A stretch of 64,000 nucleotides of DNA from Rosistilla ulvae (GCF_007741475.1 NZ_CP036261.1:2046001-2110000), one strand, 5' to 3'. Shown: positions 1-9,534, counted from the first letter of the stretch. The notes: generated from the letters alone by a model not told the origin. Numbers and translations are program-made.

Positions 1-60
1 GTTGTTAGACCGGACTCTATCGCGTTGCGGCTGATGCCTGACCGTGGTCGTCATCGGGGA

Positions 61-2886
61 TCAAACTTCGTTGGTCGTCGCCATCCAGGCGGCGGAATCG
101 GTGGAATCGATCGGCAGTGCTGGCGATGTCGGTTCGGTTTCGGGAGTGACATCCTCTTCTTGATCGACTTCGAATTCGTAGACGAATCCACCGCGATCAT
201 CCCAGTCGACAACAACGCGTTGCACCGGCTGGCCTTCGACATTGCGAGACAGTAGTTCGGCCGAAAGCTCTGGCAAGATGTTCTGCTCGATCACCTGGTC
301 GACCTTCCGCGCCCCGGTGTCGACCGAAACGCATTGCTTCGCCAGTTGAAGAATCAAGCCGTCGGTGAAGACGAGTTCCGCCTTGTGGTGTTCGCGTGTC
401 CGCTGAACGACCTTGTCCAGCTTCAGCGTGGCGATCCGCTGCAAGACGTCCGTTTCCAATGGGAAATAAGGCAGCACAGTGATCCGACCCAAGAAGGCGG
501 GCTTAAACGTTTTCAATAACTCTTCGTGCAACGCGTCTTTCAATTCGACCAGGCTCGGCTGACGTCCGTCGCTGCACATTTGAGCGATCAAATCGGTGCC
601 GGCGTTGGTCGTCATGATCACGACGCTATTCTTGAAATCGATGTCGCGACCTTGACCGTCTTTCATCTGTCCCTTGTCGAAGACTTGATAGAAGACATCT
701 TGAACGCCGGGATGAGCCTTCTCCAGTTCATCCAACAGGATCACCGAGTAGGGCTTGCGGCGGACCGCTTCGGTCAGCACGCCCCCTTCGCCGTAGCCGA
801 CGTATCCGGGAGGCGACCCCATCAGCAGCGAAACCTTATGCTCTTCCTTGAATTCCGACATGTTGATCGTCGTCAGTTGTTGCGTGCCGCCGTAGAGCGT
901 GTCGGCCAAAGCCAAAGCGGTTTCGGTTTTGCCAACACCCGAAGTTCCCGCCAGCATGAAGACGCCGATCGGTTTGTTCGGGTCGCCTAGGCCGGCTCGC
1001 GAGGTGCGGATGTGACGAGCGATCTCGTCCAATGCGTGTGATTGGCCGACGACCGATTCTTCCAGCCGCTGCTTCAGATTCAGAACCGCCGTCGTTTGAT
1101 CGGTGCTCATTCGGCCCAGCGGGATGCCGGTCCAAGCGGAGATCGTGCTGGCGACCGATTGCGAATCGACGTCGACGTAGATCAGCGGTTCATCACCTTG
1201 AGTGTCGTCCAAGTCGGCTTCCAGCCGCGTCAGTTCCGCTTGCAATTCGGTAAGTGACATCGCAGCCAACGGCGACGTCTCCTCATCCGATTCGTTTTCG
1301 GCAACGCGATCGTCCGGCTTGGCCAAAGTGTCACTTGTCTCGATGTTTTTGCGATGGATCTGGTCTTTGATCTGCAAGATCTCTTGAACCGCAAACTTTT
1401 CTTGATGCCAGCGGGCTTCGAGCGCCGCCAGTGCGGATTCGCTTTGTTCTAGATGAGCATTCATCTCGGTCAATTGATCGCCGTGGTCGGCACCCCAGCT
1501 TTGTTCATCTTGCAACCGATCGCTGCGACGACGCACCCGTTCGCACTGGGCTCGGGCGTCTTCGATCGCGCCGGGCGTGCTGTTTTGGCTGATCGCGATC
1601 CGCGCACATGCGGTGTCCAAAACGCTTACCGCTTTGTCGGGCAACTGGCGACCTGTGATGTAGCGACTGCTCAGAGTGACCGCCGAATCGATCGCATCGT
1701 CCAGAATTCGCACACCGTGATGTTGTTCCAACTTGTTTGCCACGCCACGCAACATCGCCTTGGCCACGTCCAACGATGGCTCTTCGACCTTGACGACTTG
1801 AAAACGCCGCGTCAGCGCCGCGTCTTGCTCAAAATATTTCTTGTACTCCGACCAGGTCGTCGCTGCGATCGTTCGAAGTTCGCCGCGGGCCAACGCTGGT
1901 TTGAGCAGATTGGCTGCATCGCCGCCGCCCGCTTGAGCCCCAGCGCCGATCAGCGTGTGAGCTTCGTCGATCATCAAGATGATCGGCGTCGGACTGGCTT
2001 GGATTTCGTTGAGGATCGATTTCAGGCGATTTTCGAATTCCCCTTTGACTCCGGCGCCAGCTTCCAATTGTCCCAGATCCAACGAGCGGATCGTGATGTT
2101 CTGCAGCGCTTCGGGGACGTCGCCGTTGACAACTTTCAGGGCAAAGCCTTCGACGACGGCGGTTTTGCCGACGCCTGGTTCTCCCGTCAGGATCGGGTTG
2201 TTCTGGCGGCGACGCAGTAGGATATCTGTCATTTGGCGGATCTCAGCGTCGCGTCCGAGCACCGGGTCGATCTTGCCATCGCGAGCCTGTTGCGTGACGT
2301 CGGCGGTATAGCGATCCAAGCTTGGGGTTTTGCTGGGTGCACCGTCCGCATTTGCAGGGCCCGAATCGTTGCCGGATTGCATAAACGATGTCGGCAGCGC
2401 CGCGCGAGCTTCGACGCTTCCCGAGGTCACGACGGGAAGAGCGTCGGTGATCGCATCGGCCGAGATACCTTCGAGTAGTCGCGCCAGAGGTGCTCCGATT
2501 TCGAAGTGCAGCGGGTCGCGAACGATCGCCGCCAACAGGTGACCCGAGCGAACTTGCGGAGCGGCGTATTGAACCGACGCCAGCATCCAAGCCGCTTTGA
2601 TCAATTCGACAGTTGTGTTGCTGAGAGCCGGGGCGCGGCCGTTCCCGGTCCGCATCTTGTCGAGCACGCCTTCGGCGACCGATTGAAAGCGAGCGATATC
2701 GATGTCGAAGTGACGCAGCAGCAGCGGCAAGTCTCCGTCGGATTCGTCCAAAAGTTTCAACAACCAGTGTTCGATCTCGACGTGGAAATGGGTCCGCGAC
2801 AAACACAACCCGGCAGCGGATTCGAGACAGCGGCGAGTGGGATCGTTCAGTTTATTGACAAGCGATTTGAGTTGCAGCGATGCCAT
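61..2886 (-). CDS. tssH: T6SS disaggregase ClpV (TssH)
   Basis: This is a 941-residue Clp/Hsp100 AAA+ ATPase that in T6SS recycles the contracted TssB-TssC sheath in the cytoplasm. The N-terminal Clp_N-like helical domain spans about residues 1-150. The first Walker A is GEPGVGKT at 235-242, followed by Walker B MIDEAH. A coiled-coil middle region covers about 440-560. The second AAA module has AGTSGVGKTE near 640-650 and a LLDELEKAH Walker B. Length fits ClpV (about 850-950), and the C-terminus carries an acidic tail. It is the last visible gene of the minus-strand arm tssL-tssM-tssH, 78 nt after the tssM-like gene. Location beside tssL and tssA-G favours ClpV over housekeeping ClpB. Only 60 nt follow before the window edge. 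Confidence 0.95.
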   Translation of the reverse strand: MASLQLKSLVNKLNDPTRRCLESAAGLCLSRTHFHVEIEHWLLKLLDESDGDLPLLLRHFDIDIARFQSVAEGVLDKMRTGNGRAPALSNTTVELIKAAWMLASVQYAAPQVRSGHLLAAIVRDPLHFEIGAPLARLLEGISADAITDALPVVTSGSVEARAALPTSFMQSGNDSGPANADGAPSKTPSLDRYTADVTQQARDGKIDPVLGRDAEIRQMTDILLRRRQNNPILTGEPGVGKTAVVEGFALKVVNGDVPEALQNITIRSLDLGQLEAGAGVKGEFENRLKSILNEIQASPTPIILMIDEAHTLIGAGAQAGGGDAANLLKPALARGELRTIAATTWSEYKKYFEQDAALTRRFQVVKVEEPSLDVAKAMLRGVANKLEQHHGVRILDDAIDSAVTLSSRYITGRQLPDKAVSVLDTACARIAISQNSTPGAIEDARAQCERVRRRSDRLQDEQSWGADHGDQLTEMNAHLEQSESALAALEARWHQEKFAVQEILQIKDQIHRKNIETSDTLAKPDDRVAENESDEETSPLAAMSLTELQAELTRLEADLDDTQGDEPLIYVDVDSQSVASTISAWTGIPLGRMSTDQTTAVLNLKQRLEESVVGQSHALDEIARHIRTSRAGLGDPNKPIGVFMLAGTSGVGKTETALALADTLYGGTQQLTTINMSEFKEEHKVSLLMGSPPGYVGYGEGGVLTEAVRRKPYSVILLDELEKAHPGVQDVFYQVFDKGQMKDGQGRDIDFKNSVVIMTTNAGTDLIAQMCSDGRQPSLVELKDALHEELLKTFKPAFLGRITVLPYFPLETDVLQRIATLKLDKVVQRTREHHKAELVFTDGLILQLAKQCVSVDTGARKVDQVIEQNILPELSAELLSRNVEGQPVQRVVVDWDDRGGFVYEFEVDQEEDVTPETEPTSPALPIDSTDSAAWMATTNEV

Positions 2887-2964
2887 CGTGGATACCGTCT
2901 CGTGGTAGGAAGGGTGACGTGAATGGGAGTGAATTAATACGGAAAGCCGCTCGGAGGCGAGCGA

Positions 2965-4707
2965 TTAGTTTGTCGCGTGCCAGCCCAACAGATAGGCCAT
3001 CACAACACAGGTGGTGATCGCGACACTGGCGTAGATCGCCGCCGCGGATCGGCGTTGCCAACGGTCGCGTTGGCGACGCTGTGGCAACCATTGAACTTCG
3101 TTTTGAATGTCCAGGATCTGTGGGATCACGCCTTCGGCAAAAGCGTGTTTGGTCGCTCCGGCGGCTCCCGTCGCGGCGACGAAGCAACCGCGAAGGCGTA
3201 CGTTTCCGGCGGTCGCTGCGATCGATCGACGCAGCAGACGCGACATCCCATCGCGGCGTTGCCGCATCGTATCGACAACGCGATGGATGGCGTGGTTTCC
3301 CTGACGCAAGATTCGATCCTGTGCGGCGTCTTGCAGATTGCGAGCCATCAAACGATAGGCCAGCGGCGGGAAGAGTTCGTCGCAGATCCAACGGACCGCT
3401 CGATCAACGCTCGCCGGACCGGCGTCCGGTTCGCTGGCGGGCGGAGCGGGCAGGATCGCGCCCAGACGACGATGACGCTGCGTTTCGGGGAACCGATCCA
3501 ACAACGCCTGACCGCCGTCGCAGAGTTCCAGATCGCAGAAGACAACTTGTGCCGAGACCGACGACTGCGTGGCCGCGGCGATCGTGTTCAAGTCGCGTTC
3601 GATTCGCATCCCGACGTGGTCGGCGGTTTCGATGCAATCGGCGGCATCCAAGGGCAACATCAGAACGACGCCATTGATCGGGCAGAACGGTTGGCGAATA
3701 TCGGCGATCTCGCGACAGAGGCCATCGAGTCTTTCCAAAAGCTCCAACGCTTCGGATTGCTCCAATCGCATCATCGGCAACTTGGCGGTCCGCGGTTGCA
3801 GGATCGTCGCCGACTTGGCAGTCTGCCCGGGTTCATCCGCTGTCAACGTTTCGATCTGGGCGAACGTTTCGTGCATCCGATCGACAGCCATATCGCCCGC
3901 GGAAGCTGTGCGTGGAAGGGTCGCCGTGGCGGTGAGTGTTCCGGTATCCGAAGCTTTCTCAAACGATGGCTCGGTCGCGGCGTGTGCACTGGCGGCAAAA
4001 GCGGGTGATTGCGGGTTGGCGTTTGTTCCGTCGCCTGATTGCCAAACGTGAGCCGGTCCGCGATGGATGCCGGTTCCGCCGTCGCTGCCCATCGTTTCCA
4101 ACAGCTTTTGCCGCGAGGCAGCGGCGCGGCGCGTGAAGTTTCCAGTCAACGAGGCTTCACGACAGCAGACGTAGATCGCGTCGCGGTTGCCACAGACTTG
4201 GATCGGTTGATCGGCTTCCTCGGCACTCGGCAACACGACAAGATCGGTGTGACTGGCGGAGAAAAAGTCGCGGACGCCACCGGCGGGACTGCCGAGAACC
4301 AGATACAGCGGCGTGCGGGAAACATCGATCCCCGCAGCGGTAAAGCGGTGCAAACTCTCTTGCCAGGCGGAATGGATCCCACCGCCCAGAGGCTTTTCGG
4401 CGGGCATCCGCAACGTATAGACGACAAACCAGGCGGACCAAGCGATCGCGTACAACAAACATCCAACCAATGGCAGCCAGGTCAGGCGAACCACGGGCAG
4501 CGACGATCGGACAAGCGTGTCCAACTGCATCGCGTATTGAACGTATCCCAGACCGGCGATGCCCAACAGGGCGGCGATCAGGTGAATCGCCATCACCCCC
4601 CATCGCTGCCAGCGGTCGTTGGCATGACGGAGAGCAACGATCGGTGCAAACGCACAAAGCGCGATCCGCGCGATCTTGCTGAGCGAGGCTTTGAGAAGTG
4701 CGATCAT
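2965..4707 (-). CDS. tssM: TssM/IcmF-like inner membrane protein lacking a periplasmic domain
   Basis: The start is taken at the ATG of 4705-4707, giving 580 residues; the open frame runs further upstream but there it overlaps tssL out of frame and is arginine-rich, so it is a shadow. Two membrane helices lie at about 38-58 and 76-98. A large cytoplasmic region follows, and a last helix at about 556-576 sits four residues from the end. At the usual TssM P-loop position (TPLYLVLG) the sequence reads GSPAGGVRD (139-147), without the GKT/S. A PINGVVLMLPL stretch near 340 matches the conserved TssM PINGV motif. Canonical TssM is about 1100-1200 residues with a long periplasmic half that contacts TssJ; here that half is absent. 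It is 44 nt downstream of tssL. Assignment to the family is by motif and context. Confidence 0.78.
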   Translation of the reverse strand: MIALLKASLSKIARIALCAFAPIVALRHANDRWQRWGVMAIHLIAALLGIAGLGYVQYAMQLDTLVRSSLPVVRLTWLPLVGCLLYAIAWSAWFVVYTLRMPAEKPLGGGIHSAWQESLHRFTAAGIDVSRTPLYLVLGSPAGGVRDFFSASHTDLVVLPSAEEADQPIQVCGNRDAIYVCCREASLTGNFTRRAAASRQKLLETMGSDGGTGIHRGPAHVWQSGDGTNANPQSPAFAASAHAATEPSFEKASDTGTLTATATLPRTASAGDMAVDRMHETFAQIETLTADEPGQTAKSATILQPRTAKLPMMRLEQSEALELLERLDGLCREIADIRQPFCPINGVVLMLPLDAADCIETADHVGMRIERDLNTIAAATQSSVSAQVVFCDLELCDGGQALLDRFPETQRHRRLGAILPAPPASEPDAGPASVDRAVRWICDELFPPLAYRLMARNLQDAAQDRILRQGNHAIHRVVDTMRQRRDGMSRLLRRSIAATAGNVRLRGCFVAATGAAGATKHAFAEGVIPQILDIQNEVQWLPQRRQRDRWQRRSAAAIYASVAITTCVVMAYLLGWHATN

Positions 4708-4751
4708 TATATAGAGATGGGGTGGCGTAGGAATGGAGCGGAGGATTGCGA

Positions 4752-5384
4752 TTACCGGGTCCAAGCCGCGACGGCCAGGTACGACATCAGTGGCAACAGG
4801 ACGACGGCGGCGGTCCAGCCGACATAACCGGCCCGTTGCAACGCCGCGGCGCCGGTCAACGGAGGTGCGTCGGTAGCGGGAGCGAGATCGGCGGCGAAGG
4901 GAAGCTTCAATTCGGGAACGATTCCCAGCCCGAGTCGGGTTTGATGCATCCAGGCGGCAAGTTGTTCGGGATTGTTTCGGTGTTGGCCGGTGAAACCGAG
5001 GCTGACACAGAGATAGAAGACAGCCAAGTCTTCGTTGCGGCCGAGCGTTTCGGCCAGCTGAGCTTGCCGCCAGAACATCCAAGCTCGATCGTTGCTGCCG
5101 AACAGCTCTCCTTCGATCTTATTTTCGTTCCAGATTCGACCGGCGGTGGCATCGTCGGTCATCATTTCATCGATCCAACAGGCCAGCGGATAACCGAGGC
5201 CCAGGTAGTCGCTGCTGGTACTGTGTCCGGCGGCGAGTTCCGCGTTGTGAATCCGCGACAGCAACTCTTTTAGTTCGCTGCGGCCGCTAGGGAAGCGGTC
5301 GGTCTGCCCGGCGGCCAACGCATCGCGCAGCTGCCATGTTAAAGAGAGAACCGGATCGACAAGTTGGGCGGTTTCGGGACGCAT
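4752..5384 (-). CDS. tssL: T6SS membrane-complex protein TssL (DotU)
   Basis: This 210-residue protein is DotU/TssL-like. It begins with an all-helical cytoplasmic hook domain (conserved YPLACWIDEMM at about 64-74, then WNENKIEGELFG and the FYLCVSLGFTG segment at about 122-132) and ends in a single C-terminal membrane helix (about 185-205) with almost no periplasmic tail. There is no OmpA-like peptidoglycan-binding extension. TssL normally binds TssM, and the next gene downstream is the TssM-like protein. It is the first gene of the minus-strand arm and diverges from tssA across a 286-nt intergenic region that must hold the promoters for both arms. Confidence 0.9.
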   Translation of the reverse strand: MRPETAQLVDPVLSLTWQLRDALAAGQTDRFPSGRSELKELLSRIHNAELAAGHSTSSDYLGLGYPLACWIDEMMTDDATAGRIWNENKIEGELFGSNDRAWMFWRQAQLAETLGRNEDLAVFYLCVSLGFTGQHRNNPEQLAAWMHQTRLGLGIVPELKLPFAADLAPATDAPPLTGAAALQRAGYVGWTAAVVLLPLMSYLAVAAWTR

Positions 5385-5670
5385 GATTTTTAGATTTTTG
5401 TCAACGGTTTCAGAAGCGGGTTCCGTGCTTCGAAAGCTAGGTCACGACCGAGGGGAAAGGTGTGAAGTCACAAGGAATTTGCGGCAAAAGTCCAGCATTA
5501 ATCAAAGCGAGCCGGTGCTCACGATTTGCTAGGCATGCGGAAATCCGAACGATTGGGGAAATGCAAATCTTTCTTTTTGCGTCGCTAACTTTTGTGGTCT
5601 AGCTTTCTCCGGACATCGCGGCCAACAGCTGTGACGCCAACACAAAACACACATTCCAAGTGAAGCAGCG
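5385..5670. promoter_or_regulatory. Divergent intergenic region between the two T6SS arms
   Basis: These 286 nt separate the tssL and tssA start codons and presumably contain both promoters. The stretch is more AT-rich than the flanking genes (for example the run around 5560-5595). I looked for a -24/-12 sigma-54 promoter and found no GG/GC pair with correct spacing on either strand. No clear operator dyad was seen. Upstream of tssA an AAGTGA stretch could serve as a weak ribosome binding site. Confidence 0.5.
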
Positions 5671-6750
5671 ATGCAAGTTACATCCCCCGCCACCTTCGAC
5701 ATCGACGCGCTGTTGCAAGCGATCGACGGCGAACGTCCCAGCGGAGACGGACGCGCTTATGCTCGCGGATTGCGAGCCGAGCTGGCCGAACTGCGAAACC
5801 CACCTCGTTCGGCAAACCCCGACGATCAAGATACCGACGGCGGGCCCGACTGCGTCGATTGGATGGCGATCACGATGGTCGCGACCGAAGCGTTGTGCGA
5901 GAAGACCAAAGACCTTCGCATCGCTTGCCATCTGACCGAAGCGGCGATGCAACATTGGGGCATCGCTGGACTTCGCGATGGTCTGATCTTGATGCGACGG
6001 ATGGTCGAACAATTTTGGGACACGTTGGCACCCGAACTGGATCCCGACGATCCCGACGCCCGCTGTTCACCCTTAGAAAATCTGTTGGACGATCCCAATC
6101 GCGGGCCACGGATGCCAAGCGTCTTGCGCGCCCTGCCGATCTTGCACGCGGGCGTTCACAAGTTCAGTCTGATGACCGCGACGCGGCAGAGTGAAGATCT
6201 AACGAGTTCTGAAATCGCCACCGCGATCCGCCAGGTGACAGTGCAAGACGCCTGCCAGTTGTCGGAAGAAGTCGATGGAGCGATCGCCGAACTGGAATCA
6301 TTCCATCAGGTGCTTGTCGATCGGATGGGAGAATACGCCCCGTCGTTTGTCCATCTAGAGGAATCGTTAAACGTCATTCGCCAATGGCTCGACAGCGTCT
6401 TAAAACCACAATTTGAATCGCGCGACATCGTCGATGCCGAGGAGGCTGTCATGCCGCAAGCAAAAACACCCACGACAACCGACACAAGTGATTCGACGGC
6501 AATCGTCGCAACCACGCAGCAACTGCGTGCTCAAACTTACAAACAACTGACCGAAGCGGCTGCCATTCTGCGGCAGATCGAACCGCAAAGCCCGATTCCA
6601 TTTATGGTGCAACGCGCCGCCCGCTTGGGCCAGCTGCCGTTCCCAGAATTGATGGCTCAATTGGTCAACGAAGAATCGACACTGGAGATGTTTCACCGCG
6701 AATTAGGCTTGTCCGCCGGCGGTGATCAGGCGTCAGGGATTGACGATTAG
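5671..6750 (+). CDS. tssA: T6SS cap/baseplate-associated protein TssA
   Basis: This 359-residue protein has an ImpA_N-type domain over about residues 8-130 (DWMAITMVATEAL, LRDGLILMRRMVEQFWDTL and LENLLDD are characteristic) and a short C-terminal region with EPQSPIPFMVQRAARLG, the TssA signature usually written EPxSPVPxLxxRA. TssA proteins organise baseplate docking and sheath polymerisation. It opens the plus-strand arm, 77 nt upstream of tssB. Length suggests a short TssA without the large C-terminal dodecamer-forming extension, but this was not modelled. Confidence 0.92.
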   Translation: MQVTSPATFDIDALLQAIDGERPSGDGRAYARGLRAELAELRNPPRSANPDDQDTDGGPDCVDWMAITMVATEALCEKTKDLRIACHLTEAAMQHWGIAGLRDGLILMRRMVEQFWDTLAPELDPDDPDARCSPLENLLDDPNRGPRMPSVLRALPILHAGVHKFSLMTATRQSEDLTSSEIATAIRQVTVQDACQLSEEVDGAIAELESFHQVLVDRMGEYAPSFVHLEESLNVIRQWLDSVLKPQFESRDIVDAEEAVMPQAKTPTTTDTSDSTAIVATTQQLRAQTYKQLTEAAAILRQIEPQSPIPFMVQRAARLGQLPFPELMAQLVNEESTLEMFHRELGLSAGGDQASGIDD

Positions 6751-6827
6751 AGTTCCGATCCATGTTCGCCACGACGAGGTTTGTGGGGACATTCATTTAA
6801 CCTAGCTTTCTCTATTGGGGGCATTCG

Positions 6828-7337
6828 ATGAGCGATAGTCGACAACACACACTGGACCGCGTCCGCCGACCACGTGTCCAAGTGACCTACGACGTGGACA
6901 CCGGCGGAGCGATGGAATCCAAGGAACTGCCGTTGGTCGTCGGCGTGATGGCCGATCTTTCGGGCCAGCCAGAAGTCGCCAATGCTCCGCTGAAGGAACG
7001 CAAGTTTGTTCCAATCGACCGCGACAACTTCGACGACGTGTTGGCCAAGAGCAACGCTCGCGTCGCAGCTCGCGTCGACAACAAATTGACCGACGACAAC
7101 TCGCAACTGTCGGTTGCTTTGAACTTCCGTTCGCTGGAAGACTTCGAACCCGAACAGGTAGCGCGCCAAGTTCCTGTTCTGCGTGAATTGCTCGACATGC
7201 GAACTCAACTTTCGAACTTGCTGGGCAAGCTCGAAGGCAACGACAAGCTGGAAGAACTGCTGAGCGAAGTGCTGGAAAACAGCGAAGCCGCGAAGAGCTT
7301 GCAAAGTGAACTCGGCAGCGACACGCCCGCTGAGTAG
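6828..7337 (+). CDS. tssB: T6SS sheath small subunit TssB (VipA)
   Basis: This 169-residue protein carries the TssB/VipA signatures. These are PRVQVTYDVDTGG near the N-terminus, ELPLVVGVMADLSG (about 28-41), the FVPIDRDNFDDVL block (about 61-73), and LxDFEPEQVARQVPVLRELLDMRTQL in the C-terminal helices. With TssC it forms the contractile sheath. It has a G-rich sequence (TTGGGGGC) about 10 nt before the ATG as a plausible ribosome binding site and lies 61 nt upstream of tssC. Confidence 0.96.
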   Translation: MSDSRQHTLDRVRRPRVQVTYDVDTGGAMESKELPLVVGVMADLSGQPEVANAPLKERKFVPIDRDNFDDVLAKSNARVAARVDNKLTDDNSQLSVALNFRSLEDFEPEQVARQVPVLRELLDMRTQLSNLLGKLEGNDKLEELLSEVLENSEAAKSLQSELGSDTPAE

Positions 7338-7398
7338 TCCGCATTGATCCGTTATTCACTCAAAAAATACATAACCAACACGTTATCGGAGCAAATCT

Positions 7399-8871
7399 AT
7401 GAGCAGCCTGCAAACTGAATCCGAAGGCGGCGCAGCCGTAGCGGAACTGTCGCTGATGGACCAAATCTTGGACCAAACTCGCGCCTTGGACGACAGCGAA
7501 CGTTCGCGCAACCAAACCTACATCGAACAATTTGTCAGCAAAGTTGTCGACGGCAACGCGACGATCGACAAAGACGTCGTCACCAACATCACCAGCTGGA
7601 TCGCAGAGATCGATCACAAGCTGTCGGTCCAATTGGCCGAAGTCATGCACTGCGACGAATTCCAACAATTGGAAGGGACCTGGCGCGGGCTGAAATACCT
7701 GACACAAAATTCGGAAACCGGCACCGGTCTGAAGATCCGCGTCATGAACGTCAAGAAGGCGGAATTGCAAAAGGATCTCGAAAAGGCGGTTGAATTCGAC
7801 CAAAGCACGATGTTCCGCAAGTGCTACGAAGAAGAATACGGTCAACTGGGCGGCGAGCCTTACGGCATGCTGGTCGGCGATTACCACTTCGGTCGCACCG
7901 CCGACGACGTCAACCTGCTGCGTTTGATCAGCAACGTTGCCGCTGCCGGACACGCACCGTTTGTCGCCGCTGCCGATCCAAACATGTTCAACATGGACAG
8001 CTTCACCGACCTCAGCGGACCTCGCGATCTGGCGAAGATCTTCCAAGGTGCCGACTACGCTCCATGGCGCAGCTTCCGCGACAGCGAAGACAGCCGCTAC
8101 GTCGCACTGACAATGCCAAACGTTCTGGGGCGTCTGCCTTACGGTGGCGACTTCAAGAAGGTCGAATCGTTCGACTTCAACGAACACGTCGACGGCAGCG
8201 ATCACAGCCAATATCTGTGGATGAGCTCCGCCTGGGCTTACGCAACTCGCGTTACCGACGCGTTTGCCAAGCACGGCTGGTTCGCTCAAACCCGCGGCGT
8301 CGAAGGTGGTGGCAAGGTCGAAAACCTGCCCGTCCACACCTTCCCAACCGACGACGGCGACGTGGCAATGAAGTGCCCAACCGAAATCGCGATCACCGAC
8401 CGACGCGAATTCGAACTGTCGAACCTCGGCTTCCTGCCACTGCTGCACGCCAAGAACACCGACTTCGCTGCCTTCTTGGGAGCTCAAAGCTGCCAAAAGC
8501 CAAAGACCTACTTCGAAGAAGACGCCAACGCCAACGCGGAACTGTCGTCGAAGATCAACTACCTGATGTGCGTCAGCCGATTCGCTCACTACTTGAAGGT
8601 CATGGCTCGCGACAAGATCGGTTCGTCGATGGAACGCGCCGAATGCCAAGAGTGGTTGAACGATTGGATCAGCAACTACGTCTGCGATCCAAGCACCGCC
8701 GGCGAAGAGACCAAGGCAGAGCGGCCATTGAGCGAAGCTCGCGTCGAAGTCGCTGAGATCCCTGGCCGTCCAGGTTGGTACGAAGCGATCGCTTACCTGC
8801 GTCCGCACTTCCAAATGGAAACCTTGGGTGCTTCGATGCGTCTTGTCGCTGAAGTTCCTAAGCAAGGCTAA
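7399..8871 (+). CDS. tssC: T6SS sheath large subunit TssC (VipB)
   Basis: This 490-residue protein is TssC/VipB. Recognisable blocks are CDEFQQLEGTWRGLKYL (about 85-101), GEPYGMLVGDYHF, FVAAADPNMFNM, SRYVALTMPNVLGRLPYG and NEHVDGSDHSQYLWMSSAWAYATRV. The C-terminal GRPGWYEAIAYLRPHFQMETL segment is the conserved sheath core. A GGAG eight nt before the ATG is a good ribosome binding site. It follows tssB and is separated from hcp by 127 nt with two hairpins. Codon use is strongly biased (AAC, GAC, AAG, CTG), consistent with high expression. Confidence 0.97.
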   Translation: MSSLQTESEGGAAVAELSLMDQILDQTRALDDSERSRNQTYIEQFVSKVVDGNATIDKDVVTNITSWIAEIDHKLSVQLAEVMHCDEFQQLEGTWRGLKYLTQNSETGTGLKIRVMNVKKAELQKDLEKAVEFDQSTMFRKCYEEEYGQLGGEPYGMLVGDYHFGRTADDVNLLRLISNVAAAGHAPFVAAADPNMFNMDSFTDLSGPRDLAKIFQGADYAPWRSFRDSEDSRYVALTMPNVLGRLPYGGDFKKVESFDFNEHVDGSDHSQYLWMSSAWAYATRVTDAFAKHGWFAQTRGVEGGGKVENLPVHTFPTDDGDVAMKCPTEIAITDRREFELSNLGFLPLLHAKNTDFAAFLGAQSCQKPKTYFEEDANANAELSSKINYLMCVSRFAHYLKVMARDKIGSSMERAECQEWLNDWISNYVCDPSTAGEETKAERPLSEARVEVAEIPGRPGWYEAIAYLRPHFQMETLGASMRLVAEVPKQG

Positions 8872-8891
8872 GGCCTTGATCGATCGCGCGG

Positions 8892-8941
8892 CCCGATTTC
8901 GATCGGGTCGACATGACGCGTCGCAGTCACGCGCTGCGACG
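8892..8941 (+). promoter_or_regulatory. Two tandem hairpins between tssC and hcp
   Basis: CCCGAT (8892-8897) pairs with ATCGGG (8902-8907) around a TTCG loop. CGTCGCAG (8919-8926) pairs with CTGCGACG (8934-8941) around a 7-nt loop. Neither is followed by a T run, so they look more like processing, stability or attenuation structures than full intrinsic terminators. The 50 nt after them are AT-rich and could contain a separate hcp promoter. Confidence 0.55.
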
Positions 8942-8998
8942 TTGATTGCTCAAAAACAAATTCAATTAAAAACATTCCGACATTTAAGGATCTGAATC

Positions 8999-9505
8999 AT
9001 GGCAGTTGACTATTTCTTGAAGATCGATGGCATCAAGGGCGAATCCGAAGACGATAAGCACAAAGACGAAATCGAACTGATCGACTTCGAATGGGCTGAA
9101 CAACAAAGCGGCAGCTTCGGCCAAGGTGGCGGTGGCGGTGCTGGCAAGGTGAAGATGGAAAACTTCAAGTTCCGCACCTACCTGAACTCCGCTTCGCCTG
9201 CGTTGATGCAATCGTGTGCCGAAGGCGCTCACATCAAAGATGCTACTTTCACATGCCGCAAGGCGGGTGGCGGCCAGAAGGAATATTACAAGGTCACGAT
9301 GGAAGACATCATCGTTTCCTCGTGCCACATCAGCGGTGGCAGCGGCGAGATCGAAGAAGGGGCTTGGGTCGAAGGACATCCTGTCGAAGAAGTCACTTTG
9401 AACTTCGCTAAGATCAAGTGGGAATACCACCCACAAAAAGCTGACGGCTCGCTGAACTCGGCGAAGACCGGCGGCTACGACCTGAAGAAGAACAAACGCG
9501 TCTAG
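8999..9505 (+). CDS. hcp: T6SS inner-tube protein Hcp (TssD)
   Basis: This 168-residue protein begins MAVDYFLKIDGIKGESEDDKH, the classic Hcp N-terminus. It continues with an IELIDFEWAEQQ strand, KVKMENFKFRTYLN, and YKVTMEDIIVSSCHISGG, ending in LNFAKIKWEYHPQ. Hcp hexamers stack into the expelled tube. A glycine-rich loop (GQGGGGGAG, about 41-49) sits between strands where Hcp loops vary. An AAGGA eight nt before the ATG is a near-ideal ribosome binding site. The gene is isolated from its operon neighbours by hairpins on both sides, which fits the high abundance expected of Hcp. Confidence 0.96.
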   Translation: MAVDYFLKIDGIKGESEDDKHKDEIELIDFEWAEQQSGSFGQGGGGGAGKVKMENFKFRTYLNSASPALMQSCAEGAHIKDATFTCRKAGGGQKEYYKVTMEDIIVSSCHISGGSGEIEEGAWVEGHPVEEVTLNFAKIKWEYHPQKADGSLNSAKTGGYDLKKNKRV

Positions 9506-9534
9506 CATTCCCGCTTGATGCATTGAGAGGTCAC

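Noticed and set aside
4708-5082. N-terminal extension of the TssM-like frame
   Set aside because: It overlaps tssL out of frame and reads as arginine-rich noise; the first sensible start is ATG 4705-4707.
5385-5670. Sigma-54 promoter between the T6SS arms
   Set aside because: The nearest GG...GC pairs have 12 or 6 intervening bases instead of the required 10.
7360-8865. 501-codon open frame on the minus strand opposite tssC
   Set aside because: It is an exact antisense shadow of tssC, a confident sheath gene; its translation is low-complexity (Val/Gln/His-rich) with no recognisable domain.
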